Shown: positions 33,914 to 43,720, counted from the first letter of the stretch. The stretch is DNA of 64,000 bases from Clostridiaceae bacterium (GCA_018432235.1 JAHDLO010000010.1:62001-126000), one strand, 5' to 3'. Notes: generated by a model from the sequence alone, not told the origin. Translations and numbers: made by a program.

Positions 33914-35656
33914 TTACTTAATCCACTCGAAGGCTCTGTCTCCAGCTTCTACGATACCTTTTCTCCAGTTAGAAGCACCGGAGATAGTATCAAGCTTAGA
34001 TGTATCCTTAGTTTCAAAAAGAGTTGTCATCATTTCGTTGTATACAGCGATTTGATCAAGATTTGGGAATGTTTCAGCAACTCTCTCAGCCCATCTTGAG
34101 ATGTAAGCTGGGTTATCAATCTTTGGAAGCGCTGAGCTGTTTTGATATTCCTTGTAGCCCATAGCTGCGATTTCACCATCAGCATCCACTTCAACGATCA
34201 TTTGAGCCTTGTAACAGCTAGAAGCAGTACTCTTAGCTCTGAAGAAATAGGTAGTTTCAGCAGCAGACTTAACTGCGATGTCCTTACCTAATTTTTGGAT
34301 ATTATTTTTCCAGCTTGTTGCGCCAGAAATTGCATCTACAGCGTCAAAGCTGTTATTTTCTAAAATAGCAGCTTCCATAGCCGCTAAAGCTTCTAATGGC
34401 TTAGCTTCTGGATAAGAAGTCGTCCATCTTCCAATATAGTCAGCATCGTTTCTCTTGCTTACGAAGCTCTTATTGATTTCGTGGTACTTAACCTGAGTAA
34501 TAGCACCATCTTCGATAACAGCCATTAATAAAGGTGTATATCCTCTTGAATCAGTTGCACCCTTAACATAGTATAAACCATCAACTGGAGTATAATCGGT
34601 TTCTTCAGTTCTAGCTGCATGATCTAATACACCGGCAGCTAAATCAGTAAAGTTATTGTACCAGCCAGTAGCTCCAGAAACAACATCTACTAAGCTTGGA
34701 TCTTGCTGCTTGATTAAGTTAGCCTTCATTTGCGCTAAAAGCGCCTCTGGCACAACATTGTAGTTAGCAGCCCATCTTGCTGTGTAGTCAGTACCTACTT
34801 TGCCTACGCCTTCTGCATTGACTTCATCATATTCAACAGAAGTGATTATGCCAGCAGCAACAGTCATTTTTAATACAGGCGTATAGCCTCTTGTATCAGC
34901 TAAACCAACAGCCTCATATTTACCATCTCTGTAACCCTTGGTTCCAGCAGGATTTAATTGGTCAAACTTAGCCTTTGCTAAAGCTTTAGTTGATAATTCA
35001 ACGATTTTAGCATGAGTTGAAGTTGCACCTGTAGTAACATCTACTGCACTTGGTGCTTGCTTCTCAACTAATTCAGCTAACGCTTTGTCTTTAAGGGCAT
35101 CAGGATCTACATCTGGGTATCTTGATTTCCAGTTTGCTGTGTAGTTACCATCTGCATACTTTAATTCGCCTGTATTGATATTTTGCTCATCAAAGGTAGC
35201 AGCAGTCACCTTGCCATCCTTTACAGTTACTGTCATAACTGCAGCATAGCCTCTAGAATCTGCAGATGACCAAACTGTATATGCGCCATCCTTAGCAACA
35301 GCAGCATCTGTAAACAGATAAACCAGGTCATTTAATTTCTTTTCATAGTAGTAAAGACCGAATGCAGCAGCTACGTCCTTAGCAGGCGCATATGCCACTT
35401 CACCATAAACCACTTCGCTTGCTAATTTTACTTCCTCTGCATTTACCTTCTCAGCAATAGCCTTAACTGGAAGATAAGTTACACCCTTAATTGATAAAGG
35501 TGTTGGGTCTAATACCTCTGCAGCAGCACCGTCAATAACAACCCTTCCATTTGGATGTACTGGTAATTCAACTTCCTCAGCAGCTGCAGCAAACAGTCCA
35601 AGTGACATTGGAAGCGCTAAAGCAACAACTAATAATAATGCCAATAATTTTTTCAT
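33914..35656 (-). CDS. Secreted protein with four FMN-binding (flavinylated) domains
   Basis: A 580-residue exported protein with a signal peptide (residues 1-26, no lipobox cysteine). A copper-amine-oxidase-N-like segment follows (about 35-115), then four tandem FMN_bind repeats. Each repeat has a DSRGYxxxL-type strand and ends with a flavin attachment motif: DVTTGATS (206-213), DVVSGATG (324-331), DAISGATS (441-448) and DTISGASN (556-563). ApbE links FMN to the Thr (or Ser) of such motifs, and the apbE gene is divergent next door. Likely an extracellular flavin electron carrier. The fourth site has Ser instead of Thr. Confidence 0.88.
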   Translation of the reverse strand: MKKLLALLLVVALALPMSLGLFAAAAEEVELPVHPNGRVVIDGAAAEVLDPTPLSIKGVTYLPVKAIAEKVNAEEVKLASEVVYGEVAYAPAKDVAAAFGLYYYEKKLNDLVYLFTDAAVAKDGAYTVWSSADSRGYAAVMTVTVKDGKVTAATFDEQNINTGELKYADGNYTANWKSRYPDVDPDALKDKALAELVEKQAPSAVDVTTGATSTHAKIVELSTKALAKAKFDQLNPAGTKGYRDGKYEAVGLADTRGYTPVLKMTVAAGIITSVEYDEVNAEGVGKVGTDYTARWAANYNVVPEALLAQMKANLIKQQDPSLVDVVSGATGWYNNFTDLAAGVLDHAARTEETDYTPVDGLYYVKGATDSRGYTPLLMAVIEDGAITQVKYHEINKSFVSKRNDADYIGRWTTSYPEAKPLEALAAMEAAILENNSFDAVDAISGATSWKNNIQKLGKDIAVKSAAETTYFFRAKSTASSCYKAQMIVEVDADGEIAAMGYKEYQNSSALPKIDNPAYISRWAERVAETFPNLDQIAVYNEMMTTLFETKDTSKLDTISGASNWRKGIVEAGDRAFEWIK

Positions 35657-36086
35657 GTTTTGCCTTTCCTCCTCTTACCTTTTTTTAAAATAAACAACAA
35701 AAAGTTTTGTTGTTAATTTAACATTATTTAGGGTAAAACTACAACCGTTTTCATTGTAATTTTTTTAACACTAAAGAAATAATTCAACATAATTTAATAT
35801 TTTCCTGCTAAATATTAAAAAAGTATTAATATAAATAATAATTTTCCTTTACTATTTATTACTATTTACGTACATACCGCCATTTGCAGCAAAATACAAA
35901 ACTACTGAAAAAAATTCTTTTGTCCCAACACTTTTTGGGGTATTTGTATAAATATGTAGCTATGGATAATTCATGTACTATTTCTTTAACACTTTCTATT
36001 TTACATATATCCTGTATACATTTCAATATTTTTATTTTATATTTAATACGTATTATTTGGTAATAATTTTTTACCCTTCACCTTTC
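35657..36086. other. AT-rich divergent intergenic region
   Basis: No gene is seen. It carries the leader of the FMN-binding protein gene, with a hairpin AACAACAAAA-CTTT-TTGTTGTT at 35692-35713 just upstream of a GAGGAGG site. The rest is AT-rich without clear motifs. Confidence 0.5.
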
Positions 36087-36115
36087 TTTACAATCTCCAA
36101 AGCAATTGGTATAAT
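36087..36115 (+). promoter_or_regulatory. Sigma-A promoter of apbE
   Basis: TTTACA (36087-36092) and TATAAT (36110-36115), 17-base spacer, 30 bases before the start codon. Confidence 0.75.
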
Positions 36116-36145
36116 GTATTGGAATTGATAAAAGGAGTGTTAAAC

Positions 36146-37195
36146 ATGACATATAAGGATAAAAAACTGTACAGGCTGTTAACTATTATATTCTCATTCG
36201 TGATAATTTTAACTGCCTGCACCCCTAAAAGCACTGAGCCGGTAATAGTGGAACAGGATGATTTTGTTTTAGGTACCGTAGGTAAGATCAGAGTATATGC
36301 TGAGAACGACAAAGCAGGAAATGCTGCTATTGAAAAGGCTTATGCAAGAATAGTAGCTATAGAGAATACCATGAGCACCGCTATCGAAGGCAGCGATGTG
36401 TATCATATCAATAAAAATGCAGGCGAAGCTGCTGTAGAGGTTAAGGATGATACGCTATCTGTTATTAAAAAGGCGATTGATTATAAGGAATTGACGAATG
36501 ATGTGTTTAATATCGCCATTGGAAGACTGATTGAGCTATGGGGTATAGGCAAGGATTGGCAAAAGGTTCCTACAGAAGAGGAGATACTGGATGCAAAGAA
36601 TCATGTAGATATTACTCAGGTTGAAATAAAGGGTAATAATGTCATGCTTAGGGACCCCGATATGCTGATTGACCTTGGCGGTATAGCCAAGGGCTATGCT
36701 GTAGACGAGGCAGCACGAGTCCTGAGGGAAAACGGCATCACCAGCGCCTTTGTAAATATGGGAGGCGATGTATATGCCCTGGGCAGCAAGCCCGATGGTA
36801 CCCCATGGAATGTTGGTATTCAGGACCCAGAAGTAGGTTCAAGCGGCATAATTGCTAAGGTTGGCTTAAGTGATGAATCTATTGTAACCTCCGGAGATTA
36901 TGAAAGATACTTTATAGAAAATGGTGTTCGTTACCACCATATTATCGACCCAGAAACCGGTGCCCCCACCAGAAATGAGCTGGTGAGTGTCACGATATTA
37001 TCTAAAAAATCCGTAGACGGCGACGTTCTTTCAACTGCAGTCTTTATTATGGGCCTTGAAGAGGGCATCCGCTTTATCGAGGGTATGGAGGGCATCGAAG
37101 CGGTGCTTGTAACTAAAGATAAGAAAATGTACGCCACCTCAGGGGCAATGGACAGAGTAGAGATTTTAGATCCTGAGTATCAGCTGCAGAAATAA
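36146..37195 (+). CDS. apbE: FAD:protein FMN transferase (ApbE), lipoprotein
   Basis: ApbE uses FAD to attach FMN covalently to target proteins outside the membrane. The 349-residue protein has a lipoprotein signal (LTAC at the cleavage site) and the family motifs FVLGTVGKI, VNMGGDVYALG and the C-terminal HIIDPETGAPTRN with DVLSTAVF. It starts at ATG 36146 behind AAAGGAG; a TTG at 36119 is not needed. The target is very likely the four-site protein encoded divergently at 33914-35656. Confidence 0.93.
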   Translation: MTYKDKKLYRLLTIIFSFVIILTACTPKSTEPVIVEQDDFVLGTVGKIRVYAENDKAGNAAIEKAYARIVAIENTMSTAIEGSDVYHINKNAGEAAVEVKDDTLSVIKKAIDYKELTNDVFNIAIGRLIELWGIGKDWQKVPTEEEILDAKNHVDITQVEIKGNNVMLRDPDMLIDLGGIAKGYAVDEAARVLRENGITSAFVNMGGDVYALGSKPDGTPWNVGIQDPEVGSSGIIAKVGLSDESIVTSGDYERYFIENGVRYHHIIDPETGAPTRNELVSVTILSKKSVDGDVLSTAVFIMGLEEGIRFIEGMEGIEAVLVTKDKKMYATSGAMDRVEILDPEYQLQK

Positions 37196-37223
37196 AAAAA
37201 GGAAGCGCATGGCTTCCTTTTTT
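37195..37223. terminator. Terminator of apbE
   Basis: AAAAAAGGAAGC and GCTTCCTTTTTT directly after the stop codon. Confidence 0.9.
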
Positions 37224-37241
37224 ATATTTCTTAAAATAAGG

Positions 37242-37312
37242 AGGATACAGCGAAGCGTCCAAAGGAACACTTGGGTTCCTTTGTAAAACAAATGTGACGA
37301 AGCCACTTTTGT
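37242..37312. repeat. Tandem hairpin cluster between apbE and the flavodiiron gene
   Basis: A nine-pair hairpin CAAAGGAAC/GTTCCTTTG with loop ACTTGG (37260-37283) is followed by ACAAA-GTG/CAC-TTTGT (37288-37312). A weaker GGA/TCC hairpin containing GCGAAGC lies before it. None has a terminator-like T tract. This looks like an intergenic palindromic repeat, but no second copy was seen in the window. Confidence 0.5.
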
Positions 37313-37348
37313 TCTACCTCTTCCACTAAACCCGCAGATTTTGAGCAT

Positions 37349-38575
37349 CTATGCCAATAAAAGCTCTCCTATAGCAGCTACAGTTTGTCCTATCCTTGCA
37401 GCCTCTTCCTCGTCTGGTGTAAATTTGACTCTGATAGGTATTTGGAATTGATTCATACCTGTGGATTTTATCAAAAATGAGCTATCCACTACTGTCATAC
37501 CTGCCCGCTTCAGATAGTCATAAATTATCTCTATGCCCTCTCCGCTCCAGCCATAAGAACCGAAGGGCACCGCCAGCTTGTCTTCAATATGCATTGCCTC
37601 TAGCTCCTTTAATATCTCCTCCATATTTCCCACCATATCAGCGTATCTTGTTGAGGTGCCAAAGAAAATGACGTCGGCATCCATTATAGCCTCTTTAATA
37701 TCCTCTATATTTGCATTTTTTGTGTTAATGATCCTATGTTCAATTGCCTTCTCTTCTAATGCCTCACCAATTAGCTTAGCTATTTTTGTAGTATTACCCG
37801 TCATTGTACTAAATAGGATTAATGCCCTCTTTTCATTTGCCTTAGGCTGACTCAGCTCATCGTAGGCCGCTATAAAGGCAGCAGCATCGCTTCTCAATAT
37901 ATAGCCGTGGGATGGTGCAATCATATCAATATCGAGATTTTTGATTTTCGCCAGCATATTTTGGACATATGGCCTATGGGGATGCATAATCAGCTGATAG
38001 TACACCTTGAAATCCTCTAAATATTCTTCAGCTGCTAAATCATTGAATATTTCCTTTACTGCTATATGGGTACTGAATTGATCACAGGGATAGAGGGTTT
38101 TATCCTCAACACAATAGGTGACCATTGTCTCCTCTGTATGCAGATAGGGTGTTTCAAAAAATTTAAGGGTTTTCCCACCGATATCGAGAGTATCGCCATC
38201 CTTAATAATTAAAAATTGTCTGTTGTGGAGCTTAAACATCTGCTTCAATTCCTGGGCCCCTAGCTCTGTTGTTACAATAACTGCATTAGTTGCCTTTGAT
38301 GCCAGCGCTGGCAAAGCTCCTGCATGGTCGGGCTCAACATGATTGATAACGACATATCGTATTTCCTTTAGATCAATTATTTCGCTTAAATTTTCTACAT
38401 ATTGTCTTCCAAACTCAATATCTACAGTATCGATTATCGTTGGCCTCTCTGTCATTAGCAGGTAGCTGTTGTAGGTTGTGCCCTTCTCTAATATCAATCG
38501 ATGAAAGGGCACTTTTCTGTCATCCACATATCCAATCCAATAGCTCTTATCCGCAATCTCAATTTTCTTATTCAT
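37349..38575 (-). CDS. A-type flavoprotein (flavodiiron protein, FprA-like)
   Basis: Flavodiiron proteins reduce oxygen or nitric oxide in anaerobes. The 408-residue protein has a metallo-beta-lactamase-like domain with the diiron ligands (NHVEPDHAG, then HTEET, and H in SHGYI). The C-terminal flavodoxin domain follows from about residue 255 (LILFSTMTGNTTKIAKLIGEAL, YGWSGEGIE). There is no extra rubredoxin domain, so it is the class A form needing a separate electron donor. A clear GGAGG site precedes ATG 38575. Confidence 0.92.
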   Translation of the reverse strand: MNKKIEIADKSYWIGYVDDRKVPFHRLILEKGTTYNSYLLMTERPTIIDTVDIEFGRQYVENLSEIIDLKEIRYVVINHVEPDHAGALPALASKATNAVIVTTELGAQELKQMFKLHNRQFLIIKDGDTLDIGGKTLKFFETPYLHTEETMVTYCVEDKTLYPCDQFSTHIAVKEIFNDLAAEEYLEDFKVYYQLIMHPHRPYVQNMLAKIKNLDIDMIAPSHGYILRSDAAAFIAAYDELSQPKANEKRALILFSTMTGNTTKIAKLIGEALEEKAIEHRIINTKNANIEDIKEAIMDADVIFFGTSTRYADMVGNMEEILKELEAMHIEDKLAVPFGSYGWSGEGIEIIYDYLKRAGMTVVDSSFLIKSTGMNQFQIPIRVKFTPDEEEAARIGQTVAAIGELLLA

Positions 38576-38722
38576 ATTAAATCCTCCTTATAATTATTTC
38601 TATGGTTTAATTATAAGGAGAATAATGCCAAAAAACTGTGATTGAAATCATACTTCAGAAGAATATCTGAAAACCAGGGGAGATGCATCGATTCCTAAGC
38701 ATGAGGGTAGGTAAATCTTAGT

Positions 38723-39448
38723 CTATATGGTTTCAACAGCTCCGTTAATTTTATATATGACGTCCTTCCGTTCTACTATTATCGTTGTCTTTTCAATAAG
38801 CGCCTGGTCAACCTTAATGCTCTCTAAAAGCTCCCGTGCAGGATTAATCGCTATGGGGTTTCCCACCAGCTTGAGCATTGCAAGGTCTCCTGTTGTATCG
38901 CCATAGGCATAGCTACTGTCTAAATCAATGTCATAGGCCTCCACCAGCTCCAGTATGGCCTCATGCTTATTTTCAGAGTCCCACATTTTTTCTATTTCCC
39001 CTGTAAAGAAGCCCTCGTGGTCCACATGGAAAATAGTTCCCCTAAAATCCGTTGCTTTGTATTTTTCAGCCATTTTTGACACCAGATAATCAGGACTTCC
39101 TGAGATGAAAAATACCATATGACTCTGCTGCTGGTGCCATCTTATTCTGTCTCTTGTAAATCGATATACCCTGTCCCCCTTTAAATTAATTACCTGCTTC
39201 GAGATAAACTCCATATCATTTTTGTTTAAGCCCGTCATAGAGCTTAAATATATGGTGGCTACCTCCTCCAGATAATCGATATAATTGCCTCTGCGCTTAT
39301 CCCAGTTATAATAGGCCTTCTTAGCGATATTATGCCATACTGCGGGATCAATTATCTCGTATTTTAATAGCTTTTTAAAATGTTCCACCATCAGTGAATT
39401 TCTGTACAATGTACCGTCTATATCTATAAAAACCCCTGTTTTCTTCAT
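38723..39448 (-). CDS. HAD superfamily IB phosphatase
   Basis: A 241-residue HAD hydrolase of the SerB/PSPase-like IB subclass. Motif I is DIDGTLYRN, motif II is FISGSP and the Mg-binding motif is YGDTTGDLAML. A helical cap lies between residues 20 and 95. The substrate is unknown; IB members act on phosphoserine, phosphocholine or lipid phosphates. It is a single gene between the flavodiiron protein and cphA. Confidence 0.85.
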   Translation of the reverse strand: MKKTGVFIDIDGTLYRNSLMVEHFKKLLKYEIIDPAVWHNIAKKAYYNWDKRRGNYIDYLEEVATIYLSSMTGLNKNDMEFISKQVINLKGDRVYRFTRDRIRWHQQQSHMVFFISGSPDYLVSKMAEKYKATDFRGTIFHVDHEGFFTGEIEKMWDSENKHEAILELVEAYDIDLDSSYAYGDTTGDLAMLKLVGNPIAINPARELLESIKVDQALIEKTTIIVERKDVIYKINGAVETI

Positions 39449-39564
39449 ATACCTTCACCCCTATGTCATATTATGTTAAGAGAGGAACTGCATAAGCTCC
39501 TCAGTATATAATATTATATATACACCAAAAGATATATAAAAAATCATTATTATTCCAAAATCCG

Positions 39565-39595
39565 AAAGATAAGCCCTAAAGCTTATCTTTTAGAA
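39565..39595. terminator. Terminator of the cyanophycin operon
   Basis: AAAGATAAGC and GCTTATCTTT with a six-base loop, just beyond the cphA stop. Confidence 0.75.
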
Positions 39596-39612
39596 TTTTG
39601 AGCTTCCCTTCA

Positions 39613-42276
39613 TTACAGCTCTTTACCTGCAACCATAGGTATCTGAAGCGGAAGATCCTTTATAATATTTGCTTGCTGGCCCAGCCTGTAGGTCTCGATG
39701 GCATCAATCAATGGCTTATATGCCTCATAGAATACAATGATAATGTCTCCTTCTATAGCATGATTCATTGCCTTCTTTAGGCACTCAACCTCACAAAGAA
39801 GAATCTCCATTTTCTCCTCTGACAATCCGCCAAAGCTGCAACCCTTCTTCAAAAGCTTTGCAACCTCCTCTGGCATCCTGCCCCTCAAGTCCTTATCCTC
39901 TTTAATATAGACGTAGTCAAAATATTTGCCAGAAATTTCTCCTATCTTTAATATATTTATATCAGGCCGGTCGCCTGGTACACCTATAATCCCTATCAGT
40001 CTACCCTGCTTAAGCGCCTTCAGTCCATCCAAAACGGTATTATATCCATCAATATTATGACCATAGTCAACAATAACCTTAAAGCCCTTCAATTCAAAAA
40101 TATTGAATCTGCCAGGATTAGTTGAGACATCCGTTTGAAATTCCGACAGAGCCTCTCTTATGATGCTTATGTCAATCCCGTAGGAGAAGGCTGCCGAAGC
40201 CGCGGCAAGACTGTTTTCAACATTATGTCTCAGATAGCCACCAAGTGTGGCCGGTATATTTTTTATATTGATAATTGGCAGCTCCTTTGCACCATCGAAG
40301 GCGTATATGGTCTTACTCTTTAAATATAGCGCCTTTCCCCCCTCAGCTCTATGCTTTATAACAATAGGATTCTCGTGGTGCTTTGAGAAATAAACAATAT
40401 TGCATTTAACTCTAGCTGCAATCCGCTCTGCAAAGGCATCATCCGCATTGATAACGGCATATCCTCCTTTTTTTACTGCCTCCACCACCAGTGCCTTGAC
40501 GTCTGCCATCTCCTCTAATGTATTAATACCATCCAGTCCCAGATGATCGTCACCTATATTGGTTATAACAGCTACATCTGCTAAATCATAACCCAAGCCC
40601 CGGTTTACGATACCGCCTCTGGCAGTTTCCAGGACCGCAACCTCCGTTCTCCTATCCATCAGAATAGCCCTTGCGCTTTTAGGCCCCGTGGTATCCCCCT
40701 TCATAATTTCCTCATCCTGAAGAAACACCCCCCCTGTGCTGGTCATCCCCACCACTCTGCCATTTTTTCTTAATATCTTAGCAATCATTCTAGTAGTAGT
40801 GGTTTTTCCGTTTGTCCCTGTTATTGAAAAAATCGGCAGTTGGTAGTTGCCCTCTTGAGGGAAAAGCTGATCTACTATAGCCTTAGCCACATTTCTGCTC
40901 TTGCCCTTTGACGGATAATGATGCATTCTTATTCCCGGACAAGCATTTACCTCGATAATTGCTCCTCCGATCTCATAAATTGATCTGGATATGTCTTCAA
41001 TAGTTAAATCCACGCCTGCAACGTCAAGTCCCACTGCTCTTACCGCTGAAATCGCCAATCTAGCATTATCAGGATGTATTTCCTCCGTCACATCTATGGC
41101 AATTCCGCCTGTACTCAGGTTTGCATTTTCTCTTAGGAATATCACTTCTCCTAATGCAGGAACATCTTCAAGCCGCTTATTTATTTTACTTAAATTCAAT
41201 AGCATGACATCATCTACTGTCATTTGGGTAAGCGGCCTTTCATGTCCAATACCCCGCTGTGGATTGCTGTTTTCTATTTCTATAAGCTCCTTTATGCTGC
41301 TATTGCCATCTCCCACAACATGGGCTGCAATTCTTAAGGCAGCTGCCACTAGCCTACCACCAACTACTGTAATCCGATAATTCTTTCCTTCTATAAATCT
41401 TTCAACCATTACCCTTCCAGAGAAGCATCTAGCCAATTCAAAGGCTGCCGCTACCTCATGGTCATTTCTCAGCTCAATAGACACTCCCTTTCCCTGATTT
41501 CCATTGTAAGGCTTAACCACAACAGGATATCCCAGCACCTCTGCTACAGCTATGGCCTCTCTACAATCGATCACCACTTGTCCCTCCGGCACAGGAATAC
41601 CAAGACTGGAAAGTATATCTTTTGTCTGCTGCTTATCACTTGCTATGTCGGCCGCAATACAGCTGGTGGCATCAGTGAGCGTCGCTTGAATTTTTCTGCC
41701 ATAGCATCCATAGCCCAGCTGCACCAGGCTATTTTCCCCCAGCCGCATAACTGGTATCTTTCTTTTTTCTGCCTCATCAACAATTGCCTGGGTGCTTGGT
41801 CCAAGGCCATATAATCTAACCTTCTCCTCTATACCTCTTAATCTATCCTGCAAATCAATCGAATTCTTATTGATTAAGCTCTGAATGATGTCATAGGCCA
41901 AGCTTCCGGCCTCCATACCGGCAGTTTCATTAATATATGTATAAACTACATAGTAGACGGTTTCTGATTCCAAATATCTTGCTTTGCCATAGCTTACTTT
42001 ATATCCCAAAAGTCCTTGAAGCTCGATGGCAATATGCTCTAAAACATGCGCCAGATAGGTGCCCCGTTGAAGTCTTTCGCAAAAGCCTCCTGGTCTATCC
42101 GTACAGCATTTATGTTCCTTTAATCCTGGCAGCAGCTTCAGCAGCCCTTCATTAAATCCTTCAATATCACATGTGGGTATATCTACAAACTCTTCAACAT
42201 CGACATCAACCCTAATTACAGGATAATGGCTATAAATATTCCTGCCCTGATATACCCTGATATTATTAAGTTTCAT
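39613..42276 (-). CDS. cphA: Cyanophycin synthetase
   Basis: CphA builds cyanophycin, a polymer of aspartate with arginine side groups that stores nitrogen. The 887-residue protein has the N-terminal CphA domain (residues 1-160), an ATP-grasp domain (about 200-480: GYPVVVKPYNGNQGKGV, GRVMVERFIEGKNYRITVVGG, EVNACPGIRMHHYPSKGKSRNVA) and a Mur-ligase-like domain with P-loop FSITGTNGKTTTTRMI and DYGHNIDGY. All expected motifs are present. It is 37 bases after cphB on the same strand, so one transcript makes and degrades the polymer. Confidence 0.93.
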   Translation of the reverse strand: MKLNNIRVYQGRNIYSHYPVIRVDVDVEEFVDIPTCDIEGFNEGLLKLLPGLKEHKCCTDRPGGFCERLQRGTYLAHVLEHIAIELQGLLGYKVSYGKARYLESETVYYVVYTYINETAGMEAGSLAYDIIQSLINKNSIDLQDRLRGIEEKVRLYGLGPSTQAIVDEAEKRKIPVMRLGENSLVQLGYGCYGRKIQATLTDATSCIAADIASDKQQTKDILSSLGIPVPEGQVVIDCREAIAVAEVLGYPVVVKPYNGNQGKGVSIELRNDHEVAAAFELARCFSGRVMVERFIEGKNYRITVVGGRLVAAALRIAAHVVGDGNSSIKELIEIENSNPQRGIGHERPLTQMTVDDVMLLNLSKINKRLEDVPALGEVIFLRENANLSTGGIAIDVTEEIHPDNARLAISAVRAVGLDVAGVDLTIEDISRSIYEIGGAIIEVNACPGIRMHHYPSKGKSRNVAKAIVDQLFPQEGNYQLPIFSITGTNGKTTTTRMIAKILRKNGRVVGMTSTGGVFLQDEEIMKGDTTGPKSARAILMDRRTEVAVLETARGGIVNRGLGYDLADVAVITNIGDDHLGLDGINTLEEMADVKALVVEAVKKGGYAVINADDAFAERIAARVKCNIVYFSKHHENPIVIKHRAEGGKALYLKSKTIYAFDGAKELPIINIKNIPATLGGYLRHNVENSLAAASAAFSYGIDISIIREALSEFQTDVSTNPGRFNIFELKGFKVIVDYGHNIDGYNTVLDGLKALKQGRLIGIIGVPGDRPDINILKIGEISGKYFDYVYIKEDKDLRGRMPEEVAKLLKKGCSFGGLSEEKMEILLCEVECLKKAMNHAIEGDIIIVFYEAYKPLIDAIETYRLGQQANIIKDLPLQIPMVAGKEL

Positions 42277-42313
42277 TTATTAATCCTCCTTAAAACGCTA
42301 AGCAAATTTTTAT

Positions 42314-43129
42314 TTACTTTTCTTCCTTAATTAAGGCGCTTCTATTAATAATGCTAAAGCCATAGCCCTCAGGCAAAATGTGTACCTTAACGTTGGTTAT
42401 AGCCAAAGGCTCGTCAGGATATTGCTCAGATATATTGGTGTAGTCTATTTCCCTTCCATCTACAATAGTGACCACCCCAGAGCCAATAACCCTAAGCTCG
42501 TTCTGCTGGTTTACCACTAAAGCAGTATCCTCATCTATGCCTATGCCTAACACATATGGATTCTGAGCGACTGCTCCCAAAAGTCTGCCGATTCTTCCTC
42601 TTTGATTAAAATGCTGATCTATGATCGTTCCTTTTAACAGACCCATGCCTGAAGCCATATTTATAGTACTTTTTCTCGGCGCGTCCTCTTCTTCACCTTC
42701 TACCACCATTATTTCACTCATCATCGATGCCCCTGCGCTGGTGCCGGCAATTATAGCACCTCTTTCCATTTGCTTAATCAAGCTATTATGGAAATTTGTA
42801 CCACCTAAAATACTGGATATTCGTAGCTGATCACCGCCGACAAAAAAAATGCAGTCCTTATCCTCTATTCCCTTAGCTAGCTGTCTTCTATTTGCTTCTC
42901 TTCTATCTACAATATTTATAGTATCTACCTTGTCTACGCCCAAATCATAAAAAAGTCTTTTATATTCATCTCCTACTTCTAAAGGAAAATTGGTGGCGGT
43001 TGTTACTACTGAAATTCTTGAATCATTGCCTCCAGAGAGCCTGACGACCTCCTTCAGTATCTCTTTATCTGTCTTTTTATCCTCACCACCACCAATGATA
43101 ATTAATTTTGATGAATCAGAATTCTGCAT
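42314..43129 (-). CDS. cphB: Cyanophycinase
   Basis: This serine-type exopeptidase of the S51 family (271 residues) releases beta-Asp-Arg dipeptides from cyanophycin. The nucleophile serine is in IIAGTSAGASMMSE, preceded by FVGGDQLRISSIL. Later motifs include DQHFNQRGRIGRLLGA and GIGIDEDTALVV. It is the first gene of the cphB-cphA pair. No N-terminal signal is seen, so it acts in the cytoplasm. Confidence 0.93.
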   Translation of the reverse strand: MQNSDSSKLIIIGGGEDKKTDKEILKEVVRLSGGNDSRISVVTTATNFPLEVGDEYKRLFYDLGVDKVDTINIVDRREANRRQLAKGIEDKDCIFFVGGDQLRISSILGGTNFHNSLIKQMERGAIIAGTSAGASMMSEIMVVEGEEEDAPRKSTINMASGMGLLKGTIIDQHFNQRGRIGRLLGAVAQNPYVLGIGIDEDTALVVNQQNELRVIGSGVVTIVDGREIDYTNISEQYPDEPLAITNVKVHILPEGYGFSIINRSALIKEEK

Positions 43130-43223
43130 ACAAAGCTCCTTCCATACTAAAAACTATTTTTATTTTTACCTCTAAGCTTTGAAATATACAATTCAATTAA
43201 CATTTAGGCCCCCAATTTATTTT

Positions 43224-43664
43224 TTAAAGCATAATTAAATCTCGAATATCATTTAGCTCTTGTCTAAATGTTTCTACATTTACACCCCTAAGCAGCTCAT
43301 TTTTAATATGCCTTAGCGTGTTGACGGAATCTGCTTCATCGGTTATATATATCTTTGTATATTGCGACTGCTGCTTTAGTGTAGTGTTGATCTTTTCTTT
43401 AAGCTGTGGCAGGCTGGTATGATTTTTATCGGAAATCCCGACATATACCTCGTCTCCCTTAATTACAACTACAGCATCCTCAACGCCTGTAATATCATTG
43501 ACCAGGTCCTGCAGCCCTTCTGCCTTTTCTACCTCCTTAGGTTTCTGATCCTGTAAATAGCCATTTTCATCCACAGGAGGTGAAATCCTTTGGAGTGGTC
43601 TTTTACAACCATTTAGAGCGGTTATCAAGATAACAACCATAATAATAAAAGATAGCTTTTTCAT
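43224..43664 (-). CDS. YhcN/YlaJ family sporulation lipoprotein
   Basis: A 146-residue lipoprotein with signal MKKLSFIIMVVILITALNGC; cysteine 20 is the lipidation site. The mature part has the YhcN/YlaJ domain (LVNDITGVEDAVVVIKGDEVYVGISD, ending near residue 130), usually found on spores. The ATG at 43664 is chosen since the upstream ATG at 43682 sits in the GGGAG site region. Function beyond spore-associated lipoprotein is not known. Confidence 0.83.
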   Translation of the reverse strand: MKKLSFIIMVVILITALNGCKRPLQRISPPVDENGYLQDQKPKEVEKAEGLQDLVNDITGVEDAVVVIKGDEVYVGISDKNHTSLPQLKEKINTTLKQQSQYTKIYITDEADSVNTLRHIKNELLRGVNVETFRQELNDIRDLIML

Positions 43665-43720
43665 AGTTTTTTCTCCCTTCATGCTTTTTTTTATTATTTG
43701 AAGGTATAGTAAAAAATATA

